From Deinococcus aquatilis DSM 23025 (lineage in GTDB: Bacteria > Deinococcota > Deinococci > Deinococcales > Deinococcaceae): 64,000 bases of DNA. A program made the translations under genes and the position numbers. Shown here in pieces: positions 22,349-31,691 of the stretch (within the stretch, counting starts at the first letter, position 1; every line of letters begins with the position of its first letter). The DNA is taken from assembly GCF_000378445.1 (NCBI RefSeq), contig NZ_KB899699.1, positions 62,001-126,000 on the forward strand, read 5' to 3'. Below the pieces are notes generated by a model, which searched no databases, was not told the DNA's origin, and saw nothing but the letters and a program-made list of their open reading frames with translations.

Positions 22349-22681
22349 ATGGCACGCCGTAACTCCGAATCCACCTGGCCCGAACCTCTTCCCGAAGCCG
22401 AACCGCTGGTCTGTGCCCTCTGCGGACGCGAAACGCCCACGCTGACCCAGCATCACCTGATGCCTGTGCTTCAGGGCCGCCGCAAAGGCATGAAAGTGCA
22501 GGACCTGCCCACGGTGGGCCTGTGTTCGGCCTGTCACGGCTATGTCCACAGCACCTTCTCCAATGCCGATCTGTCGGGGCCGTACAGCACCCTGGAAGCC
22601 CTCAGCGAAAACGAGGGCGTGATCAAGTTCGTGAAGTGGGTGAAAAAGCAGCCGGTGAGTAAGGCAGTCAAGGTCAAATAA
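22349..22681 (+). CDS. HNH endonuclease-motif protein
   Basis: 110 residues with a treble-clef zinc finger: CALCG, then TQHHLMPVLQGRRKG, then LCSACHGYVHSTFSN. The order Cys-x2-Cys, HH, Cys-x2-Cys-H with the terminal H/N is the HNH nuclease core; the second His of HH would be the catalytic base. A stand-alone small HNH protein can be a repair, restriction or phage-like nicking enzyme, and the substrate is unknown. ATG 22349 follows TACTCT (22337-22342) by 6 bases, so it is leaderless. Convergent with secDF and sharing its terminator. Confidence 0.85.
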   Translation: MARRNSESTWPEPLPEAEPLVCALCGRETPTLTQHHLMPVLQGRRKGMKVQDLPTVGLCSACHGYVHSTFSNADLSGPYSTLEALSENEGVIKFVKWVKKQPVSKAVKVK

Positions 22682-22692
22682 AGCATAAAAAT

Positions 22693-22722
22693 AGAGGCGC
22701 ACCTTGCAACGGGTGCGCCTCT
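22693..22722. terminator. Bidirectional terminator between the HNH gene and secDF
   Basis: AGAGGCGCACC (22693-22703) pairs with GGTGCGCCTCT (22712-22722). On the minus strand the hairpin is followed by ATTTTTATG, a good T-tract for secDF; on the plus strand it is followed by GTTGT. Confidence 0.85.
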
Positions 22723-22735
22723 GTTGTGGTGTAGC

Positions 22736-25021
22736 TCAGGCCTTGACTGCGCCCTCGCCCAGCTTGCGCTTGCGGTTCCATTCTTCAAAGAAGACCACCA
22801 GCGGGGCCACGATGTAGATGCTGGAGTACGTACCGATGATGATGCCCACCAGCAGCACGAGGCTGAAATCGCGCAGCACGGGGCCGCCGAAAATCAGCAG
22901 GCTGACGAGCGGCAGCATGGTGCTGATCGAGGTCATGACTGTGCGTGAGAGCGTCTGGTTGATCGACGTATTCACGATCTCGCGGTAGCTCTTACCGCGC
23001 ATTTCCTTGATGTTCTCGCGGATTCGGTCAGACACGATGATGGAATCGTTGAGCGAATATCCGATCAGGGTCAGCAGGGCGGCGACGCTGGCAATCGTAA
23101 ACTCCAGCCCCAGCAGCGAGTACAGGCCCATCACGATGGCGACGTCGTGCAGCACGGCCACGATGCTGCCCAGACCCATGATGAAATCGAAGCGGAAGCC
23201 CACGTACACCAGAATCAATCCGAGGCCCAGCAGCACGGCCCGGATGGTGTTGTCGGTCAGCTCTTTGCCCACGGCTGGCCCCACCGTTTCGCTGGACTGA
23301 ACCTCACCCTGCGGCAGTTTGGTGATGGCCCCGGTGAGGGTCTGAACCTCGGTGCTGGTGAGCTGAGGCACCTTGACCGTGTAGGTCGCGCCGCCCACCC
23401 CCGGCGTGATGTCGCGCTGGATGCTGGCGCTCTGGGCGGTGACTTTGCCCAGTCCTGCACCCGCCACGGCTGAACGCACCTGCTCGGTGGTGGTCGCGCC
23501 ACTGGTTTTGATCGCCAGCGTGGTGCCGCTGATAAAGTCCACGCCGTAATTCAGGCCCTTGGTGCCCAGTACCGCGCCGCCCGCGATTGCCAGCAGCACG
23601 CTGAGGGTGGTGATGATCGGCGCGGCCTTGATGAAGTTGATGTTGGTGGCCTTGATCCACTGCGGCGCACCCATGTTGGGTTTGCGCTGCGCCAGCCACT
23701 GCATACCCCATTTGGCAAACAGCAGGTTGGAGAAGGTCGAGGCGATGACGCCGATCATCAGCGTGACGGCAAAGCCCTTCACAGGGCCGCTGGAATAGTT
23801 GTAAAGCGCCAACGCCGACAGCAAATGCGAGGCGTTCACATCCAGAATGGTGAGGGTGGAATGCTCGTAGCCCGTGCCGATGGCGTTCTTGATTCCCTTG
23901 CCGCGCTGCAATTCTTCCTTGATTCGCTCGAAGGAAATCACGTTGCCGTCCACTGCCGCGCCGATGGTCAGCACCAATCCGGCGATCCCCGGCAGGGTCA
24001 GGGTGGAACCCAGTCCGCCCAGAATACCCAGAATCACGATGCTGGAAAACAGCAGGCCCAGTGCGCCCACGAGGCCGAACCACAGGCCGTAATAGAAGAA
24101 CAGCATGACGAAGACCAGCCCGATGCCCACCACTGCGGCAATCGCGCCGCTGCGGATGGCGTCGGCTCCCAGCGTTGGCCCAATCGAGCGTTCGGCTTCG
24201 GTCTTGATCTTGATGGGCAGGGCACCCGACTTCAGCACCAGTGCCAACTGGCTGGCTTCTTCGGGCGTGAAGTTGCCGCTGATCTGCACGTCACGGAAGA
24301 GGCGCTGCTGAATGGTCGCCACGCTCTGAATCTGGTCGTCCAGCACCACGGCCATCAGGCGGTTCACGTTTTTGCCCGTAAAGTCGCCAAAGGTGGCCGC
24401 GCCTTTATCGGTGTTCTGGAAGGTCACGACCCATTGCCCCTGCTGGTCGGTGGCCGAGGATGCATTGGCGATAACCTCGCCGGTGGCCTCGATTGGCCCC
24501 AGTTGTGCCAGCGTATAGCCGCCCGAACGGGGATTCTTTTCCCGCGCGGCGGCGTCGGGCTGTGCGCCCTGCTGCACGATGCGGAATTCCAAACGGGCGG
24601 TGCGCTGGATAATTTCGCGGGCACGCTGCTGCACGGCGGGCGTGGCTCCGGGGATTTCTACGACCACGCGCTTGCCACCGCTGACTGTTACGGTGGGTTC
24701 GGCCACGCCCAGCGCGTTGATTCGGTTCTCGATCACGGTTTTCACGCGGTCGAGGTCTTCGCGGGTGGCCGTCCCACTTTCGGGGGCCAGTTCTATTCTC
24801 AGGCCGCCCTTGAGGTCGAGTCCCAGCGTAATGAACTGATATTGGTCGTTCCAGACGGTCCAGAGGTTGTTGCGGTGTTCCCAGGGCCGCCAGATATACA
24901 GCAGGCTGCCCAGCAGGGCCAGCAGCAGCAGCAGGCCAGTCCAGCGGTTTGCGCCACTGGGCGCTGCTTTGCGTGAATTGGGGCGTTTGTTTCGGTTATT
25001 TCGGTTGTTGCTGTAGGTCAC
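22736..25021 (-). CDS. secDF: Fused protein translocase subunit SecDF
   Basis: Membrane RND-type protein that uses the proton gradient to help pull secreted proteins through SecYEG. The 761 residues hold SecD (first helix about 27-45, large P1 exterior domain, then the membrane block beginning RSGAIAAVVGIGLVFVMLFFYYGLWF) and SecF (from about residue 455), joined in one chain as in Bacillus. SecD motif LGLDLKGGLRIEL and the TIGAAVDGNVISFERIKEEL segment with the proton-relay Asp and Arg are present, as is SecF SLNDSIIVSDRIREN. GTG 25021 is preceded by AGGAG at 8 bases. The preceding small ORF may be cotranscribed. Confidence 0.95.
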   Translation of the reverse strand: MTYSNNRNNRNKRPNSRKAAPSGANRWTGLLLLLALLGSLLYIWRPWEHRNNLWTVWNDQYQFITLGLDLKGGLRIELAPESGTATREDLDRVKTVIENRINALGVAEPTVTVSGGKRVVVEIPGATPAVQQRAREIIQRTARLEFRIVQQGAQPDAAAREKNPRSGGYTLAQLGPIEATGEVIANASSATDQQGQWVVTFQNTDKGAATFGDFTGKNVNRLMAVVLDDQIQSVATIQQRLFRDVQISGNFTPEEASQLALVLKSGALPIKIKTEAERSIGPTLGADAIRSGAIAAVVGIGLVFVMLFFYYGLWFGLVGALGLLFSSIVILGILGGLGSTLTLPGIAGLVLTIGAAVDGNVISFERIKEELQRGKGIKNAIGTGYEHSTLTILDVNASHLLSALALYNYSSGPVKGFAVTLMIGVIASTFSNLLFAKWGMQWLAQRKPNMGAPQWIKATNINFIKAAPIITTLSVLLAIAGGAVLGTKGLNYGVDFISGTTLAIKTSGATTTEQVRSAVAGAGLGKVTAQSASIQRDITPGVGGATYTVKVPQLTSTEVQTLTGAITKLPQGEVQSSETVGPAVGKELTDNTIRAVLLGLGLILVYVGFRFDFIMGLGSIVAVLHDVAIVMGLYSLLGLEFTIASVAALLTLIGYSLNDSIIVSDRIRENIKEMRGKSYREIVNTSINQTLSRTVMTSISTMLPLVSLLIFGGPVLRDFSLVLLVGIIIGTYSSIYIVAPLVVFFEEWNRKRKLGEGAVKA

Positions 25022-25042
25022 AGGGAAGACTCCTGAGGTGGG

Positions 25043-25070
25043 ATGTAGGGCGTGGGTTGTGGGCTGTTGG
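25043..25070 (+). repeat. Four degenerate heptamers upstream of secDF
   Basis: ATGTAGG, GCGTGGG, TTGTGGG, CTGTTGG in tandem just upstream of the secDF ribosome site. The unit matches the 22236-22263 array on the other side of secDF. Confidence 0.65.
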
Positions 25071-25087
25071 AAAAATACACACCCGTT

Positions 25088-25522
25088 TCAGGCCCCGTCT
25101 GTTTGCCGTCTGCCCAACATATTCAGGTCAACCCTTTGAAGCGGTTCTTCCCATGCAGCAAGCGCCGCCACCACACCGTACGGCGCACGCGGCAGCACGA
25201 ACGGTTCGGCGGGCGCGGGCATCAGCGTGGGGGCACCTGCCGAGGGCTGAGGCGCGGGCCGCAGCTCTGGCAGGACGGGCGCGATACTGCCTGCCGACAT
25301 CCGTGCGGCGGCGTCGGGCAGGTGCGGCGGCGATCCCAGCAGCACGGCCAACACCGACAGCAGCGTCAGTGCTCCCGGCCACGCCAACAGGTGCGACCAG
25401 AACTTCTGAGGAAGGGCCAAGCGTCTCAAAGCGCCGCAGCATATCAAACCCCACCTCCCTGTCTCCTGACGCCACCCGCTTTTGGTTGCCCGTCCTCCTC
25501 TCTGAATTTGACGCCGTGTCAT
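25088..25522 (-). CDS. Possible small membrane-anchored protein
   Basis: An open frame of up to 144 codons directly upstream of secDF. The product has one membrane segment (LAWPGALTLLSVLAVLLGSP) followed by a Pro/Ala-rich exterior-like stretch and a hydrophilic tail, the composition of a single-pass anchored protein. The start is uncertain: the first 35 or so codons are Arg-rich and unlikely, and an internal TTG or GTG just before the helix is possible. No family recognised. It may also be a chance frame, as GC-rich DNA gives many. Confidence 0.4.
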   Translation of the reverse strand: MTRRQIQRGGRATKSGWRQETGRWGLICCGALRRLALPQKFWSHLLAWPGALTLLSVLAVLLGSPPHLPDAAARMSAGSIAPVLPELRPAPQPSAGAPTLMPAPAEPFVLPRAPYGVVAALAAWEEPLQRVDLNMLGRRQTDGA

Positions 25523-25604
25523 TAGCCCCGGTTTAACCGCCCGCCCGCATCATCTCCTCGTGGCCGGAGGAAACACCACCGCGCCCAACACCAAGGAGAT
25601 CACC

Positions 25605-26201
25605 ATGACCAACCGTAAATTTGCCCGCCTGCCCCTGCTCGTTCTCGCCGCCCTTCTGCCCCTCGGCACCACCGCCGCGTTTGCCGCTTCGGCCACCACT
25701 GCCCCCGCTGCCCAGACCCAGAACAACCAACCCCCACAGCCCGGTCAGCGCGGCGGCCCGCAAGGTGGCCCCCGAGACGGACAGCGTGGCCCCGATGGTG
25801 GCCCCCGCGCCGTCATCGATGCGGCAGTCGCCAAAGCCCTCGGCCTGACCACAGATGCCCTGCGCCAGCAATTGCAGGCCGGAAAAACGGTGGCTGAACT
25901 TGCCAAAGCCAAAGGCATCAGCACCGCCACCATCCGCACCGCTGCCCTGGCAGCCCTGAAAACCCAACTGGCTACCGAAGTAAAAGCAGGTAAGTTGACG
26001 CAGGCTCAGGCCGATCAGCACCTGGCCCGCGCCACAGCAGACACCAACTTCGGCCTGATGGCAGGAGGCCCCCGAGGCCCGCGTGACGGCGGCCCGAACG
26101 GTGGACGCGGCGGCCCTGACGGTGGGCGCAATGGTGGCCCCGGCGACCGTCCTGCTCCTCCTGCTGGTCCCCGAGGAGACCTGCCCACCGACGGCGCGTA
26201 A
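25605..26201 (+). CDS. Secreted Gly/Pro/Arg-rich repeat protein
   Basis: 198 residues. A signal peptide ends near AAFAAS (about 27). A low-complexity GQRGGPQGGPRDGQRGPDGG region follows; then a folded helical middle (about 68-140: AKALGLTTDALRQQLQAGKT, VAELAKAKGISTATIR, KAGKLTQAQADQHL), a module found in many secreted proteins of unknown function; then a second GPR-rich tail. The basic, glycine-rich flanks suggest binding to an anionic surface such as cell wall or nucleic acid. AAGGAG lies 7 bases before ATG 25605, and a strong terminator follows. Confidence 0.8.
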   Translation: MTNRKFARLPLLVLAALLPLGTTAAFAASATTAPAAQTQNNQPPQPGQRGGPQGGPRDGQRGPDGGPRAVIDAAVAKALGLTTDALRQQLQAGKTVAELAKAKGISTATIRTAALAALKTQLATEVKAGKLTQAQADQHLARATADTNFGLMAGGPRGPRDGGPNGGRGGPDGGRNGGPGDRPAPPAGPRGDLPTDGA

Positions 26202-26238
26202 CCTTCCCCAGTCCTGACCCCCAAAAGGATAGACACAA

Positions 26239-26277
26239 AAGAGAGGCGGCCATCCCCACCGGGACACCGCCTCTCTT
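26239..26277. terminator. Bidirectional terminator
   Basis: AAGAGAGGCGG (26239-26249) pairs with CCGCCTCTCTT (26267-26277); TCTTTGTCTT follows on the plus strand and TTGTGTC on the minus. It separates the secreted protein gene from the end of infB. Confidence 0.85.
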
Positions 26278-26310
26278 CTTTGTCTTGCCTGTCTTGCTTG
26301 TTGCTCTGGC

Positions 26311-28133
<1,823 letters not shown>

Positions 28134-28160
28134 TTGGGTCAAGATGAGATTGGATCAAGG

Positions 28161-28454
28161 TCATAGGGGGTCAAGAGAGGGGGCGTGTTGCCGCTCGGCC
28201 AACTGTGCGGCCACCTGCACCGCCTGAGCGCCAAAGGCACGCCGCAGTTTTTTGTCCTGCCAGCAGTTGGGCGAGTCGCTGCACACATAAGCGCCGCGCC
28301 CGCTGCTGCGGTGGCCGGATTGCAGCGCCCAGACGCCCTCCGCCCGCACCACCCGCAGCAATTCCCCTTGCGGGCGTTTGCGGCGGCAGGCGACACAACT
28401 GCGCTCCGGCGTGTGCCGAGGCAGGGTGTGCTTAGTGGGCAGGGCGTCTGGCAA
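28161..28454 (-). CDS. rnpM: YlxR/RnpM family RNA-binding protein
   Basis: 97-residue basic protein of the DUF448 family, in other bacteria an RNase P modulator. Motif: RSCVACRRKRPQGELLRVVR, then GRGAYVCSDSPNC, so four Cys remain as in zinc- or fold-stabilising forms. It sits, as usual, between nusA (3 bp spacer) and infB (44 bp), so it is cotranscribed with them. The gene name follows recent literature; ylxR is the older name. Confidence 0.92.
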   Translation of the reverse strand: MPDALPTKHTLPRHTPERSCVACRRKRPQGELLRVVRAEGVWALQSGHRSSGRGAYVCSDSPNCWQDKKLRRAFGAQAVQVAAQLAERQHAPSLDPL

Positions 28455-28457
28455 GGC

Positions 28458-29642
28458 TTATTCTCCGATGTCTTCGGGGCTGGCGGTGGCCACCGACTTG
28501 CTGTCTTTAAACAGCGCGTCGAAGGCCGACTGGGCGTTGCCGCTGCTGATGCCGTCCTGCTCGTCTTGCAGGGCCTGCTGCATGGCCGCGTCGAGGTCGC
28601 TGATGGCCGCCGTTTCGCGCAGATCGATCTTGAAGCCGGTCAGCTTGGCTGCCAGACGCACGTTCTGTCCGCCCTTACCGATAGCCAGAGACAACTGGTC
28701 GGGCGTCACGGTGACGGTGGATTCACGCCGATCCAGATGGACTTCGATCAGGCCCACCTTGGCCGGAGACAGGGCATTGCGGATGAAATCGCGGGTGTTG
28801 GCATCCCACAAGATCACGTCCACGCGCTCGCGGCCCAGTTCGCCCGTGACCGCCTGAATGCGGTTGCCCCGGTGCCCGATGCACGCGCCGATGGGATCGA
28901 CGTTGGCGTTGTGGCTGAACACGGCCACCTTGGAGCGCTGACCCGCCTCGCGGCTGATGGCCTTGACTTCCACGATGCCGTTGGCGACTTCTGGAATCTC
29001 CTGCTTCAGCAGGTAATCCAGCAGGCGCTCGTCGGCGCGGCTCGCCAGAATGGTCGGGCCTTTGGGCGTCTTACGAACTTCTTTGAGGTAGATCTTGACG
29101 CGGGTGCCGGGGGTCAGCTTCTCGCCGGGAATCTGCTCGCGGGGGGGCAAAATCGCCTCGCCTGCGCCCAGTTCCACGAACCAGTTGCCCTTGTTGTCGC
29201 TGCGAACCACCTGCGCGGTCAGCACCTGCCCTTCGCGGTCTTTGTATTCGTTGAAGACCACGTTGCGCTCGGTTTCGCGCATTTTCTGCGTCAGCGTCTG
29301 CTTGGCGGCCTGCAGGGCGATGCGTGAAAATTTCTCGCGGTCAACAGGGAATTCCATTTCCATGCCGATTTCCACGCCCGGATCAAGTTCCAGCGCGTCG
29401 GCCAGACTGATCTGCATGTGCTCGTCTTCGGCCTTTTCCACGACTTCGCGCACGACGAGGACTTCCAGTTCGCCGCTGCCCGGATCGAGGTGAACTTCGA
29501 TGCGCTTGTCAGGTTCCACGTTGCGCGTGTAGGCCTGTGCCAGAGACTGCTCGAAGGCTTCGATGAGCTGCATTTCGTTGATGTTGCGGGCCTGCGCCAC
29601 TTCGCGCAGTGCGTCCGCAAAATTAAATTCCGGTTGGGTCAT
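28458..29642 (-). CDS. nusA: Transcription termination/antitermination factor NusA
   Basis: RNA polymerase-associated factor affecting pausing, termination and antitermination. 394 residues: N-terminal polymerase-binding domain (1 to about 130), S1 domain (about 140-205), KH1 with the GACIGHRGNRIQ GxxG loop and KH2 with LAIGKGGQNVRLAAKLTG, then a short acidic tail. The E. coli AR repeats are absent, as in most bacteria. AAGGAAG lies 6 bases before the ATG. Second gene of the operon headed by rimP. Confidence 0.97.
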   Translation of the reverse strand: MTQPEFNFADALREVAQARNINEMQLIEAFEQSLAQAYTRNVEPDKRIEVHLDPGSGELEVLVVREVVEKAEDEHMQISLADALELDPGVEIGMEMEFPVDREKFSRIALQAAKQTLTQKMRETERNVVFNEYKDREGQVLTAQVVRSDNKGNWFVELGAGEAILPPREQIPGEKLTPGTRVKIYLKEVRKTPKGPTILASRADERLLDYLLKQEIPEVANGIVEVKAISREAGQRSKVAVFSHNANVDPIGACIGHRGNRIQAVTGELGRERVDVILWDANTRDFIRNALSPAKVGLIEVHLDRRESTVTVTPDQLSLAIGKGGQNVRLAAKLTGFKIDLRETAAISDLDAAMQQALQDEQDGISSGNAQSAFDALFKDSKSVATASPEDIGE

Positions 29643-29678
29643 ATCACGCTTCCTTTTGAATGATGGGTTGGGGGCGGC

Positions 29679-30230
29679 TCATCGGTGACGATCCGGGAAC
29701 TCGGCGAGGTTGCCCTGAAAAGTACCCACGGTGAGCGTCACATCGGTTCCGGCCACGTCGAACGTCACCTGATTGCCCTGCACGCTCTTGATCGGTGCGG
29801 TAAAGGCCTGTCCTTCGCCGCGCACACGGGCTTTGAGGCCCAACATGCGCTCGAAGTGCCGCGCCGTGTTCAGTGGCCGTTTGGCTCCCGGAGACTCGAA
29901 TTCAAGGCGGTATTCGCTGGCAATCGGGTCAAGGCGGTCAAATTCCGCCTCGGCGGCGCGGCTCGCGGTGGTCAGGTCAGACATGGTGACAGGCTGTTCG
30001 TCCAGTCGGTCGATCCGAACCAGCACAATCGGTTGCCCGCCCATGTTCTGCATCTGCACTTCCAGCACCTCGAAGCCGAGGTGATCTACAGCAGCCTGAG
30101 CAATGGCCTGCAAGTTCTGGTTGGCGGCCTTCTGACTGGCCGTGGGCGGCGTCGCGGGTTGAACATCCAACGGGTCGGTCAAATGGTCTGTGGTGAAGTC
30201 GGTTGTGTTGTCGGCTGCGTTGTTATTCAT
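29679..30230 (-). CDS. rimP: Ribosome maturation factor RimP
   Basis: 30S subunit assembly factor. 183 residues: an unusual Asn/Thr/Asp-rich N-terminal extension of about 30 residues, then the alpha/beta domain (VDHLGFEVLEVQMQN, RIDR, SRAAEAEFD, YRLEFESPGAKRPL) and the C-terminal SH3-like domain (GQAFTAPIKSV). The ATG at 30230 has no strong ribosome site. First gene of the nusA operon; its leader contains a terminator-like hairpin downstream of a -10 box. Confidence 0.9.
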   Translation of the reverse strand: MNNNAADNTTDFTTDHLTDPLDVQPATPPTASQKAANQNLQAIAQAAVDHLGFEVLEVQMQNMGGQPIVLVRIDRLDEQPVTMSDLTTASRAAEAEFDRLDPIASEYRLEFESPGAKRPLNTARHFERMLGLKARVRGEGQAFTAPIKSVQGNQVTFDVAGTDVTLTVGTFQGNLAEFPDRHR

Positions 30231-30274
30231 ATTGTGTCGGCCAAACTTGCGGCCTGATAACCACCCCCTCCACG

Positions 30275-30299
30275 AAAAAAGGTGGGCAAATCACCCACC
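30275..30299 (-). terminator. Terminator hairpin in the rimP-nusA leader (possible attenuator)
   Basis: On the minus strand GGTGGG-TGATTTG-CCCACC followed by six T. It lies between the rimP promoter and the rimP ATG and also downstream of the minC stop, so it may end minC transcription, attenuate the nusA operon, or both. An adjacent CCTC-GATT-GAGG hairpin precedes it. Confidence 0.6.
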
Positions 30300-30324
30300 C
30301 CTCAATCGAGGAATTCTGAAGACC

Positions 30325-30330
30325 AGTATA
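30325..30330 (-). promoter_or_regulatory. Putative -10 box for the rimP-nusA operon
   Basis: TATACT on the minus strand, about 95 bases before the rimP start. A start near 30318 would give a leader carrying the 30275-30299 hairpin. No good -35 is seen. Confidence 0.45.
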
Positions 30331-30393
30331 CAGGATCAGTGCCGCAGCACGCAGAAAGGCGTTACAAAGCGCAGCCAGCACGCGTCTTCGGCC

Positions 30394-31017
30394 CTATTTT
30401 TGGGCGTCAATCACGATCACGCCGTCTTGCAAACGGGCCAGTTCCGCGCCCTCGTGCCCCTCCATCCGCCGCATATTGCTCAGCGAACTGCCCTCGGGGG
30501 CACGGGCCACAGCATTGCCAATTCGGATCTGAGGGCTGGCAATCGGACGCCCCCAGACGATGGCTCCCTCATGGCCCCCGTATCCGGCATGGACCACGCC
30601 CCGCAAGGCTCCCATGACGATCACGTCGCCGCCTGCCACGAGTTCTACGCCCGGATTCACGTCGCCCATGACCACCACGCTGCCCCGGTACTCGCCCCGA
30701 AATCCGGCCCTCAGGTTGTGTGGCACGACCTCGGTGCGGGCCTGTGCGGGGCCAAAACTGGTGGACTCGGTGGGGGCAGCACTGGGCGCGGTCACGGTGA
30801 CACGAGGCGCACGGACCCGCCCCGGCGTTCCGCCTGCCGCCCGAATCGCCTGAAGGGCCGCTTCCACGGCCTCCGGGTCTGCATCTCCCTGCACCTCGAT
30901 GGTCACGCTGGTCGCCAGCAGTTCTGCCCGGACAGCCAACGCCTCCGTCACGTCTGGCCCGGTATCGCCGGGTTCCAGCAAGAGGTTCAATCCACCCAGA
31001 GTGCCACGCAACTTCAT
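30394..31017 (-). CDS. minC: Septum site-determining protein MinC
   Basis: Inhibitor of FtsZ assembly that keeps division at midcell. 207 residues: N-terminal FtsZ-binding domain (1 to about 90), a Pro/Ala/Thr linker, and the C-terminal beta-helix (about 110-200) with the typical VVMGDVNPGVELVAGGDVIVMGALRGVVHAG and ARAPEGS. ATG 31017 is preferred over the longer frame because it starts the conserved LRGTLGGL strand and TACAGT (31025-31030, minus) ends 7 bases before it. minD and minE are not next to it. Confidence 0.88.
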   Translation of the reverse strand: MKLRGTLGGLNLLLEPGDTGPDVTEALAVRAELLATSVTIEVQGDADPEAVEAALQAIRAAGGTPGRVRAPRVTVTAPSAAPTESTSFGPAQARTEVVPHNLRAGFRGEYRGSVVVMGDVNPGVELVAGGDVIVMGALRGVVHAGYGGHEGAIVWGRPIASPQIRIGNAVARAPEGSSLSNMRRMEGHEGAELARLQDGVIVIDAQK

Positions 31018-31140
31018 GATCCTCACTGTAGCGTCAGTTCGGCTTTTCAGGCTCAATTGGTCAGATGTGCCAAATCAGAATGCGGTCTTCACCCATTTGG
31101 TGTAAGATGCTTCTCATGCCCTTTCAGGAGTCCAACCTTG

Positions 31141-31527
31141 GTGCAGCTTGATTCTGGCGCGGTCGCAGAAGGCCGCGTCACACGCGTCACCGATTTCGGT
31201 GCGTTTATCCAGTTCGAGAACGGTGAAACTGGTCTTGTGCACATCTCGCAGATCGCCCACTCATTTGTCCGGAACATCCACGATCACGTCCGAGAAGGCG
31301 AGAACGTAGAAGTTAAAGTTCTGGGCCGTGATGACCGGGGCCGCCTCGACTTGTCTATCAAAGAACTGCTGGAAGAACCTGAAGAAGTGCCCCGGCCCCG
31401 TGCCATTGGCCGTCAGAGTCCTCAGTTCGAAGCCAAGTTGCGTTCCTTCATGCGCGATGCAAAGGAGCGCACCACCGCTGGCGGCGGCAAAAAGCCGTCC
31501 TCGACCTCCACCAAGCGCAAGAAGTAA
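31141..31527 (+). CDS. S1-domain RNA-binding protein
   Basis: 128 residues with one S1 domain (about 5-75: GAVAEGRVTRVTDFGAFIQF, GLVHISQIA, GENVEVKVLGRDDRGRLDLS), followed by a basic C-terminal tail rich in Lys, Ser and Thr ending KRKK. It resembles the YugI/YabR general stress group, which associates with ribosomes. GTG 31141 is chosen because GGAG lies about 10 bases upstream. The region also reads as a very long frame from 30190, but that part overlaps minC on the other strand. Confidence 0.85.
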   Translation: MQLDSGAVAEGRVTRVTDFGAFIQFENGETGLVHISQIAHSFVRNIHDHVREGENVEVKVLGRDDRGRLDLSIKELLEEPEEVPRPRAIGRQSPQFEAKLRSFMRDAKERTTAGGGKKPSSTSTKRKK

Positions 31528-31678
31528 GTCCGCAGCGCAACGCATTCTCACAGGCAGTACAGTCTCAGACCAGAAGAGGAGCAGCCGAGCGTTGCTCCTC
31601 TTTCTGTTTGGTCCGGCTCTTGGCGGCGGTAGAAGCGATCTCCCCACCGCCCTTCATTACGTTGTAGGCAGAACGCGC

Positions 31679-31684
31679 TATGCT
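31679..31684 (+). promoter_or_regulatory. Leaderless -10 element of recQ
   Basis: TATGCT ends 7 bases before ATG 31692, supporting that start over the in-frame ATG 31680 that the box itself overlaps. Confidence 0.55.
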
Positions 31685-31691
31685 GGTCCCG

